Source: Pseudomonas sp. DTU_2021_1001937_2_SI_NGA_ILE_001 (GTDB lineage Bacteria > Pseudomonadota > Gammaproteobacteria > Pseudomonadales > Pseudomonadaceae). From it: DNA of 64,000 nt. The DNA is taken from contig NZ_CP135971.1 of NCBI RefSeq assembly GCF_032463525.1, positions 1,798,001-1,862,000 of the forward strand, read 5' to 3'. The position numbers and the translations under genes are program-made. The notes under the pieces were generated by a model. It was not told where the DNA came from and ran no database searches. It was given only the letters and a program-made list of their open reading frames with translations. Below, piece after piece: positions 57,232-64,000 of the stretch (the stretch's first letter is position 1; each line of letters begins with the position of its first letter).

Positions 57232-58614
57232 TCAGTCAGCCAGACGCCAAGTCGTACCGCCCTTGCCATCTTCCAGCACCACGCCCATGGCCGTCAGCTG
57301 GTCGCGGATACGGTCGGACTCGGCCCAGTTCTTCTCTGCACGTGCTGTCAGGCGTGCCTGGATCAGCGCTTCCACCTGCGTCGCATCCACCTTGCCTTCG
57401 GCACCGGCACGCAGGAACTCGTCGGCATCCAGCTGCAGCACACCCAGTACGCTGGCCAGCTGCTTCAGGCGCGCCGCCAGCCCCGCCGCCGCAGCCGGAT
57501 CGCTATCACGCAGGCGGTTGATCTCACGCACCAGGTCGAACAGCACGGCACAGGCCTCGGGAGTACCGAAGTCGTCGTCCATCGCCGCCTTGAAGCGCTC
57601 GACGAAGGCTTCGCCGCCAGCCGGCTCGGCACTCGGTAATCCTTTGAGGGCGTGATAGAAACGCTCCAGCGCACCCTTGGACTCGCGCAGGCTGTCTTCG
57701 GAATAGTTGATGGCGCTGCGGTAGTGGCTGGATACCAGCAGGTAGCGCACCACCTCGGGGTGGTATTTTTCCAGCACGTCGCGGATGGTGAAGAAGTTGT
57801 TCAATGACTTGGACATCTTTTCGCCATTGATACGGATCATCCCGCAGTGCATCCAGGCATTGGCGTAGGTCTTGCCGGTCGCCGCCTCGCTCTGCGCGAT
57901 CTCGTTCTCGTGGTGCGGAAACTCCAGGTCGCTGCCACCACCGTGAATGTCGAAGGTCTCGCCCAGGCAGCAGGTCGACATCACCGAGCATTCGATATGC
58001 CAGCCCGGCCGACCCGCGCCCCAGGGCGAATCCCAACTCGGCTCGCCCGGCTTGGCGCCCTTCCAGAGCACGAAGTCCAGCGGATCTTCCTTGGATTCGT
58101 CGACCTCGATCCGCGCACCGATACGCAGGTCTTCGATCTTCTTGCGCGACAGCTTGCCGTAGCCCTGGAATTTGCCGACCCGGTAGTACACGTCGCCGTT
58201 GCCCGGGGCGTAGGCGAAGCCCTTGTCGATCAGGGTCTGGATCATCGCGTGCATGCCGGGAATATGCTCGGTGGCACGCGGCTCCATGTCCGGTTTGAGG
58301 ATATTCAGGCGCGCCTCGTCCTCGTGCATCGCGGCAATCATGCGCTCGGTCAGCTGGTCGAACGCCTCGCCATTGTCACGCGCCCGACGGATGATCTTGT
58401 CGTCGATGTCGGTGATGTTGCGCACATAGGTCAGGTCGTAGCCGCTGAAACGCAGCCAGCGGGTGACCAGGTCGAAGGCCACCATACTACGGCCATGCCC
58501 GAGGTGGCAGTAGTCGTACACGGTCATACCGCAGACATACATGCGCACCTTGTTGCCATCCAGCGGCTTGAAGACTTCTTTGCTCTTGGTGAGCGTGTTG
58601 TAGATCGAAAGCAC
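57232..58614 (-). CDS. cysS: Cysteinyl-tRNA synthetase
   Basis: A 460-residue class I synthetase. The HIGH-like motif is HLGHGRS; the zinc ligands include the cysteine in YVCGMTVYD and the HCGMI and WHIECS segments; KMSKSLNNF is the KMSKS loop. It charges tRNA-Cys in the cytoplasm. The start is GTG at 58614, with TAGGAAC just upstream. glnS precedes it on the same strand, with a 34-base gap. Confidence 0.97.
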   Translation of the reverse strand: MLSIYNTLTKSKEVFKPLDGNKVRMYVCGMTVYDYCHLGHGRSMVAFDLVTRWLRFSGYDLTYVRNITDIDDKIIRRARDNGEAFDQLTERMIAAMHEDEARLNILKPDMEPRATEHIPGMHAMIQTLIDKGFAYAPGNGDVYYRVGKFQGYGKLSRKKIEDLRIGARIEVDESKEDPLDFVLWKGAKPGEPSWDSPWGAGRPGWHIECSVMSTCCLGETFDIHGGGSDLEFPHHENEIAQSEAATGKTYANAWMHCGMIRINGEKMSKSLNNFFTIRDVLEKYHPEVVRYLLVSSHYRSAINYSEDSLRESKGALERFYHALKGLPSAEPAGGEAFVERFKAAMDDDFGTPEACAVLFDLVREINRLRDSDPAAAAGLAARLKQLASVLGVLQLDADEFLRAGAEGKVDATQVEALIQARLTARAEKNWAESDRIRDQLTAMGVVLEDGKGGTTWRLAD

Positions 58615-58648
58615 GTTGTTCCTACCTCAAGTGGCGTAAAGCCGTACC

Positions 58649-60343
58649 TCAGTTCCAGGAGTCGCGGAGCGTCACGGTACGGTTGAAGACGGGACGGCCC
58701 GGTTTCGAATCCTTGATGTCGGCGCAGAAATAGCCTTCGCGCTCGAACTGGAAACGATCCTCCGGCTGCGCCTGGGCGAGCGAAGGTTCGGCACGACAAC
58801 CGGTCAGCACTTGCAGGGAGTCGGGATTGATGTTGTCCAGGAAGCTTGCGCCCTCCTCGGCCTTTTCTGGCGTCGGGGAGCGGAACAGACGGTCATAGAG
58901 ACGGACTTCGCACTCGACGCTCTCGGCGGCCGGCACCCAGTGGATCACGCCCTTGACCTTGCGACCCTCGGGGTTCTTGCCCAGGGTGTCAGGGTCGTAG
59001 GAGCAGCGCAGCTCGACGATATTGCCGTCAGCGTCCTTGATCGCCTCGTCGGCGCGGATCACATAGCTGCCGCGCAGGCGCACTTCGCCGTTGGGTTCCA
59101 GGCGCTTGTAGCCCTTGGGCGGCTCTTCCATGTAGTCGTCGCGGTCGATGTACAGCTCGCGGGAAAACGGCAGCTCGCGCATGCCCATGTCTTCCTTGGG
59201 GTGACGCGGCAGCTCCAGCGTCTCGACCTGCCCCTCGGGGTAGTTGGTGATCACCACCTTGAGCGGGCGCAGCACGCACATGGCACGCGGTGCGTTGCGG
59301 TCCAGATCGTCACGGATACTGAATTCGAGCATGGCGAAGTCGACCACACCGTCGGAACGGTTGGTGCCGATCATCTCGCAGAAGTTGCGGATCGACGCCG
59401 GCGTGTAGCCGCGGCGGCGGAAGCCCGAGAGCGTCGACATGCGCGGGTCGTCCCAGCCGTTGACGTGCTTCTCGTCCACCAGTTGCTTGAGCTTGCGCTT
59501 GCTGGTCACGGTGTAGCTGAGGTTCAGGCGCGAGAATTCGTACTGACGTGGCTTGCACGGCACCGGCAGGTTGTTCAGGAACCAGTCGTACAGCGGACGA
59601 TGGCCTTCGAATTCCAGGGTGCAGATCGAATGGGTGATGCCTTCGATGGCATCCGACTGCCCGTGGGTGAAGTCGTAGTTGGGGTAGATGCACCACTTGT
59701 CACCGGTCTGGTGGTGGTGGGCATGGCGGATGCGGTAGAGGATCGGGTCGCGCAGGTTCATGTTCGGCGAGGCCATGTCGATCTTGGCGCGCAATACCCG
59801 GGCGCCATCCTCGAACTCACCGGCCTTCATGCGCGCGAACAGGTCGAGGTTCTCTTCGACGCTGCGCTCGCGAAACGGGCTGTTGCGTCCTGGCTCGGTC
59901 AGGGTGCCGCGGTATTCGCGGGCCTGCTCGGGGGTCAGGTCATCGACATAGGCCTTGCCGGCCTTGATCAGCTCCACCGCCCAGTCGTGCAACTGGTCGA
60001 AGTACTGCGACGCATAGCGAACTTCGCCGGCCCACTCGAAGCCCAGCCACTTGACGTCGCTCATGATGGCATCGATGTACTCCTGGTCTTCCTTGGCCGG
60101 GTTGGTGTCATCGAAGCGCAGGTGGGTCACGCCGCCGAATTCCTGGGCCAGACCGAAGTTCACGCAGATCGACTTGGCATGGCCGATGTGCAGGTAACCA
60201 TTGGGCTCTGGCGGGAAACGCGTCACGATCTGACTGTGCTTGCCCGAATCCAGGTCGGCCTGCACGATCGGGCGCAGGAAATTGGTGGGAGCGACAGGGG
60301 CTGCCTTGGCGTTCGCGGCGGACTCGGGGGTGGGCTTGCTCAT
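58649..60343 (-). CDS. glnS: Glutaminyl-tRNA synthetase
   Basis: A 564-residue class I synthetase. [17 protein letters not shown] carries the HIGH motif at 52-55, and VTSKRKL is the KMSKS equivalent. The C-terminal anticodon-binding beta-barrels are complete. The first 23 residues are an Ala/Pro-rich extension. The start at 60343 is chosen because the upstream extension of the frame is unlike the family; the AGGATCC stretch lies just before it. Confidence 0.97.
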   Translation of the reverse strand: MSKPTPESAANAKAAPVAPTNFLRPIVQADLDSGKHSQIVTRFPPEPNGYLHIGHAKSICVNFGLAQEFGGVTHLRFDDTNPAKEDQEYIDAIMSDVKWLGFEWAGEVRYASQYFDQLHDWAVELIKAGKAYVDDLTPEQAREYRGTLTEPGRNSPFRERSVEENLDLFARMKAGEFEDGARVLRAKIDMASPNMNLRDPILYRIRHAHHHQTGDKWCIYPNYDFTHGQSDAIEGITHSICTLEFEGHRPLYDWFLNNLPVPCKPRQYEFSRLNLSYTVTSKRKLKQLVDEKHVNGWDDPRMSTLSGFRRRGYTPASIRNFCEMIGTNRSDGVVDFAMLEFSIRDDLDRNAPRAMCVLRPLKVVITNYPEGQVETLELPRHPKEDMGMRELPFSRELYIDRDDYMEEPPKGYKRLEPNGEVRLRGSYVIRADEAIKDADGNIVELRCSYDPDTLGKNPEGRKVKGVIHWVPAAESVECEVRLYDRLFRSPTPEKAEEGASFLDNINPDSLQVLTGCRAEPSLAQAQPEDRFQFEREGYFCADIKDSKPGRPVFNRTVTLRDSWN

Positions 60344-60561
60344 AGGATCCTTGGACTTCAGGCGCACGGCCAGGAGGGGCCGGCAAATCAAAGCGTCTAT
60401 CATAGCCGATGCTGTCAAGCCCCTGACAACAGGCAGTGCGAAAACACGACGCACAAGGATCGATGCGCATTAAAAACCCTGAAATATGTAACCAGCACGT
60501 TAAACTGCGCGTCAGGGTGGAATCGCACCTGTCCATGCATACACCAAGAGAGCGACTTTTT

Positions 60562-61065
60562 ATGTCCAAAGTGAAACTGACCACCAACCACGGCGAGATC
60601 GTCCTGCAGCTCAACGCCGAAAAGGCGCCGCTGACCGTAGCGAACTTCCTGGAATACGTGAGTGCCGGTCACTACAGCAATGTCATCTTCCACCGCGTCA
60701 TCGGCAACTTCATGATCCAGGGCGGCGGTTTCGAACCTGGCATGAAAGAGAAGAAAGACAAGCGCCCAAGCATCCAGAACGAAGCCGACAACGGCCTGCC
60801 GAACAAGAAGTACAGCATCGCCATGGCCCGTACCATGGACCCGCATTCGGCCTCGGCACAGTTCTTCATCAACGTGGCCGACAACAGCTTCCTCAACCAC
60901 ACCGGCAAGACCACCCAGGGCTGGGGCTACGCAGTATTCGGTGAAGTGATCGAAGGCCAGGACGTCGTCGACAAGATCAAAGGCGTGGCCACCACCAGCA
61001 AGGCCGGCCACCAGGACGTACCGGTCGATGACGTGATCATCGAAAAAGCCGAGACCGTTGAGTGA
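60562..61065 (+). CDS. ppiB: Peptidyl-prolyl cis-trans isomerase B (cyclophilin)
   Basis: A 167-residue cytoplasmic cyclophilin with no signal peptide. The active-site arginine is in [14 protein letters not shown], and [16 protein letters not shown] is the second signature. It speeds proline isomerisation in folding proteins. AAGAGAG lies about 8 bases before the ATG. Its stop overlaps the GTG start of lpxH by four bases, so the two are coupled. Confidence 0.96.
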   Translation: MSKVKLTTNHGEIVLQLNAEKAPLTVANFLEYVSAGHYSNVIFHRVIGNFMIQGGGFEPGMKEKKDKRPSIQNEADNGLPNKKYSIAMARTMDPHSASAQFFINVADNSFLNHTGKTTQGWGYAVFGEVIEGQDVVDKIKGVATTSKAGHQDVPVDDVIIEKAETVE

Positions 61066-61814
61066 TTCTGCTGATCTCCGATCTGCATCTGGAAGAAGAG
61101 CGCCCGGACATCACCCGGGCGTTTCTGGATCTGCTGGCCGGCCCGGCTCGCCAGGCCCAGGCACTGTATATCCTCGGGGATTTCTTCGAAGTCTGGATAG
61201 GCGACGATGCCATGTCGCCCTTCCAGGCGTCGATCTGTGCAGCACTGCGCCAGCTCAGCGACGCCGGCACGCGGATCTTCCTGATGCACGGCAACCGCGA
61301 CTTCATGATCGGCCGACGATTCTGCAAGGCCGCCGGCTGCACCCTGCTCAATGACCCCACGGTGGTGGCCCTCAATGGCCAGCCCGTGCTGCTGATGCAC
61401 GGCGACAGCCTGTGCACCCGCGACGTCGGCTACCAGAAGATGCGTCGCCTGCTGCGCAACCCGCTGAGCCTGTTCATCCTCCGTCACCTGCCACTCAAGA
61501 CCCGCCAGAAGCTGGCCCGCCGGCTGCGCAACGAAAGCCAGGCCAAAACGCGCATGAAGGCCAATGACATCGTCGATGTCACGCCCGAAGAAGTGCCACG
61601 CATCATGCGTGCCTTCGGAGTCCGTACGCTGATCCACGGCCACACTCACCGCCCGGCGATCCACAAGCTGCAGATCGACGAGCACACCGGCCAGCGCATC
61701 GTGCTGGGCGACTGGGATCGCCAGGGTTGGGTCCTGCAGGCCGATGGCCAGGAATTTGCCCTGCACACCCTGGACTTCAGCGCCCAAACCCCGCTGCGTC
61801 TCGCCTGCCAATAG
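61062..61814 (+). CDS. lpxH: UDP-2,3-diacylglucosamine diphosphatase
   Basis: A 250-residue calcineurin-like metallophosphoesterase that releases UMP from UDP-diacylglucosamine to give lipid X in lipid A synthesis. Metal motifs are [29 protein letters not shown] and HGHTHRP. The start is GTG inside the ppiB stop (GTGA). It acts at the inner face of the inner membrane. It ends 10 bases before the convergent hmgB stop. Confidence 0.96.
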   Translation: MILLISDLHLEEERPDITRAFLDLLAGPARQAQALYILGDFFEVWIGDDAMSPFQASICAALRQLSDAGTRIFLMHGNRDFMIGRRFCKAAGCTLLNDPTVVALNGQPVLLMHGDSLCTRDVGYQKMRRLLRNPLSLFILRHLPLKTRQKLARRLRNESQAKTRMKANDIVDVTPEEVPRIMRAFGVRTLIHGHTHRPAIHKLQIDEHTGQRIVLGDWDRQGWVLQADGQEFALHTLDFSAQTPLRLACQ

Positions 61815-61824
61815 CCGCGCTGGC

Positions 61825-63120
61825 TCACGGCAGGCTGTCCACGACCCGTCCGCGACACTCACCAAAGCCGATCGATACCACTCCCGGTGCGCGACAGCGC
61901 GCGCGCAAGATCACCTCATCGCCGTGTTCGAGAAACAGCCGTTGCTCGCCATTGCCCAGCACCAGCGGCACCTTGCCGCCCTGGGTCATCTCCAGCAGGC
62001 TGCCATGCTGGCCCACCTGTGGCCCGGACAGCGTACCGGTGCCGAACAGGTCGCCAGGCCGCAGGCTGCAACCGTTTACCGTGTGGTGCGCAACCATCTG
62101 CGCCAGCGTCCAGTACATGTACAGGGTATTGCTCAGTGCAACGCGCTGCGCGGCCAGCCCATCGCGGCGCATCCGTTCGGTGTGCAGCAGCACCTCCAGT
62201 TCGATATCCAGTGCTCCCGTGCGCTGGTCCGCCGGGTCGTCAAGGTACGCCAACAGTGGCGGGTCGCCCTCAGGGCGGGACGGCTGTGGGCGCCGGAAGG
62301 GCTCCAGCGCCTGCGGGCTGACCACCCAGGGCGACAGGCTGGTGGTGAAGCTTTTCGACAGAAACGGCCCCAGCGGCTGGTACTCCCAGGCCTGGATATC
62401 ACGCGCCGACCAATCGTTGAGCAGGCACAGCCCGGCGATGTGTCGGCCGGCATCGGCCAGCGCAATGGGCTGGCCGGTGGCATTGCCAGGGCCGATCCAG
62501 ACCCCGGCCTCCAGTTCGAAATCCAGGCGTCGCGAGGGGCCGAACAGCGGGGCCTGGCCTTCGCCGTTGGGCAACTGACCACAGGGCCGCCGCACCTCGG
62601 TGCCGGACACGCAGAGGGTCGAAGCGCGGCCATGGTAGGCGACCGGCAGGTACTTGTAGTTGGGCAGCAACGGGTTGTCGGGGCGAAACAGCCGACCGAC
62701 GTTCAGGGCGTGATGGATACCGGCATAGAAGTCGGTGTAGTCGCCGACCCGGGCTGGCAGATGCATCCGGCACTGGCTCATTGGCAGCAACAGCGGCTCC
62801 AGCCTGGAACGCTGCGGGCTGGCCTCGTCCAGCAATTGCATGAGTGCAGTGCGCAAGGCCTGGTGCGCATCGGCCCCCAGGGCGAAATAGGCATTGAGCG
62901 ATTCGCCTGCGGCGGCCTCGGCGGCCTGACCTGCCAAGCCGGCGAACAGACCGGCGGCGAGTACCGCTTGCAGGTCGAGGACCCAGTCACCGATCGCCAC
63001 GCCGCCCCGGCGCCTGTCGTCACCGTGACTGAAGATGCCCAGGGGCAGGTTCTGCAAGGGAAAGTCCGGATGACCGTTGGCCGACTCCACCCAACTCAGG
63101 CGGCAGGATGCTGCGTTCAT
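61825..63120 (-). CDS. hmgB: Fumarylacetoacetase
   Basis: A 431-residue hydrolase that splits fumarylacetoacetate into fumarate and acetoacetate, the last step of tyrosine and phenylalanine breakdown. Metal- and substrate-binding segments are [35 protein letters not shown] and [20 protein letters not shown] (about residues 230-250). Its ATG overlaps the stop of hmgA by four bases. No maleylacetoacetate isomerase gene follows; lpxH converges instead. In other bacteria the gene is called fahA. Confidence 0.95.
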   Translation of the reverse strand: MNAASCRLSWVESANGHPDFPLQNLPLGIFSHGDDRRRGGVAIGDWVLDLQAVLAAGLFAGLAGQAAEAAAGESLNAYFALGADAHQALRTALMQLLDEASPQRSRLEPLLLPMSQCRMHLPARVGDYTDFYAGIHHALNVGRLFRPDNPLLPNYKYLPVAYHGRASTLCVSGTEVRRPCGQLPNGEGQAPLFGPSRRLDFELEAGVWIGPGNATGQPIALADAGRHIAGLCLLNDWSARDIQAWEYQPLGPFLSKSFTTSLSPWVVSPQALEPFRRPQPSRPEGDPPLLAYLDDPADQRTGALDIELEVLLHTERMRRDGLAAQRVALSNTLYMYWTLAQMVAHHTVNGCSLRPGDLFGTGTLSGPQVGQHGSLLEMTQGGKVPLVLGNGEQRLFLEHGDEVILRARCRAPGVVSIGFGECRGRVVDSLP

Positions 63121-64000
63121 GAAGCGGCCTCCGGTTTGAAGGTACGGGCCATGCCCTCCCAGCAACGGTCGTAGTCCATCTGCCGCTGCGGGCACTGCAG
63201 CGCCTCGCCGGTGGGCCGTAGCACCTGCCCGGTCTCGAACATGAAGGCCAGGGTACCGTCGATCTTGTGCGGCTGCAGGTGCGCGGCCATGGCCACCTGC
63301 ACCGTGGCGTTGTCCGGCCCATGGGCGCTCATGCGGTTGTGCAGGGACGCACCGCCGGGCAGGAAGCCGTCGGCCTTGGCATCGTAGACCCCTTCGATCA
63401 GGCCCATGAACTCGTTCATCAGGTTGCGGTGGAACCACGGCGGGCGAAAAGTGTGTTCCGCCACCATCCAACGGGGTGGAAAGATCACGAAGTCCACATT
63501 GGCCTGCCCCGTCACGCTGCCCGGCGAGGTCAGAACCGTGAAGATCGACGGATCCGGATGATCGAAGCTCACCGTACCCAAGGTGTTGAAACGCCGCAGG
63601 TCGTACAGGTACGGCACCAGATTGCCATGCCAGCCCACCACATCGAACGGCGAGTGATCCAGCTCGGTGGCCCACAGCTGGCCCATGAACTTCTGCACCA
63701 GTTGCATGGGTTGCTGGCAATCCTCGAACCAGGCGCAGGGCGCGAGGAAATCACGCGGACTGGCCAGGCCATTGCTGCCGATGGGGCCGAGATCCGGCAG
63801 ACGCAGCGGGCTGCCGTGATTTTCGCAGAGGTAACCGCGAGCGCTGCCGTCGGGCAGCTCGATGCGAAACTTCAGCCCTCTGGGCAACAGCACAATCTGC
63901 CAGGGCGCGGCTTCCAGCACGCCCAGTTCGGTGATGATGCGCAAGCGGCCTTGCTGCGGCACCAGCAGCCACTCACCGTCGGCATCGAAGAATGCCCTGT
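63117..64000 (-). CDS. hmgA: Homogentisate 1,2-dioxygenase (5' end outside window)
   Basis: The C-terminal 294 residues of the iron enzyme that opens the ring of homogentisate. The frame is open to the window edge ([17 protein letters not shown]), so the start lies outside. Iron and substrate ligands are expected in [11 protein letters not shown] and in [15 protein letters not shown], both intact. With hmgB it forms the core of the homogentisate pathway. The regulator HmgR, if present, would lie upstream outside the window. Confidence 0.95.
   Translation of the reverse strand, partial: RAFFDADGEWLLVPQQGRLRIITELGVLEAAPWQIVLLPRGLKFRIELPDGSARGYLCENHGSPLRLPDLGPIGSNGLASPRDFLAPCAWFEDCQQPMQLVQKFMGQLWATELDHSPFDVVGWHGNLVPYLYDLRRFNTLGTVSFDHPDPSIFTVLTSPGSVTGQANVDFVIFPPRWMVAEHTFRPPWFHRNLMNEFMGLIEGVYDAKADGFLPGGASLHNRMSAHGPDNATVQVAMAAHLQPHKIDGTLAFMFETGQVLRPTGEALQCPQRQMDYDRCWEGMARTFKPEAAS

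Overview
The window is a high-GC chromosomal segment of a Pseudomonas, most likely of the P. putida group. This rests on the housekeeping gene order (ppiD, hupB, lon, clpX, clpP, tig, tRNA-Leu/His/Arg, folD, cysS, glnS, ppiB, lpxH), the GC-rich codon use, Pseudomonas-type REP repeats and the protein sequences themselves. I see no insertion sequence, prophage, integrase or CRISPR array.

Layout. 1-4160: the end of a flavin-dependent monooxygenase of the alkanesulfonate type, its sulfonate-type ABC binding protein, and a convergent TonB-dependent receptor behind a Fur-box-like site. 4523-9486: mostly single genes (chemoreceptor, aldo/keto reductase, lipoprotein, ACR3/bile-acid-type transporter, GGCT-like protein). 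9487-10252: a gene-free block with a tandemly duplicated REP-type element and a densely folded repeat-like sequence. 10253-18248: a LysE exporter, then a tightly overlapping six-gene minus-strand operon (HAD phosphatase, class III aminotransferase, alpha/beta hydrolase, acyltransferase-like protein, sensor kinase, sigma-54 response regulator). A near-consensus sigma-54 promoter and a 21-bp perfect palindrome lie directly upstream, so the operon looks like a self-contained, self-regulated pathway. A MipA-like outer-membrane gene diverges from it.

19286-26728: more REP-type units, an SMR-type transporter pair behind a ureohydrolase-like gene, an EmrAB-type efflux pair, and two genes for branched-chain acyl-CoA breakdown. 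26802-31976: one gene for a 1,724-residue protein with a C-terminal aspzincin-type zinc protease motif, probably a large secreted toxin or effector. 32157-38341: FMN reductase, a small conserved protein, a streptothricin-acetyltransferase-like gene behind dnaQ and rnhA, a methyltransferase, gloB and mltD.

38417-46620: a yej-type peptide importer with two tandem binding proteins, then fabI. 46780-55320: the periplasmic folding and proteolysis block on the minus strand, with a sigma-32-like promoter before lon. 55690-56020: three tRNA genes. 56319-61814: folD, cysS, glnS, ppiB, lpxH. 61825-64000: hmgB and the partial hmgA of homogentisate breakdown.

The strongest candidate for an undescribed system is the sigma-54 operon at 11026-18407, followed by the metalloprotease-toxin-like giant gene.
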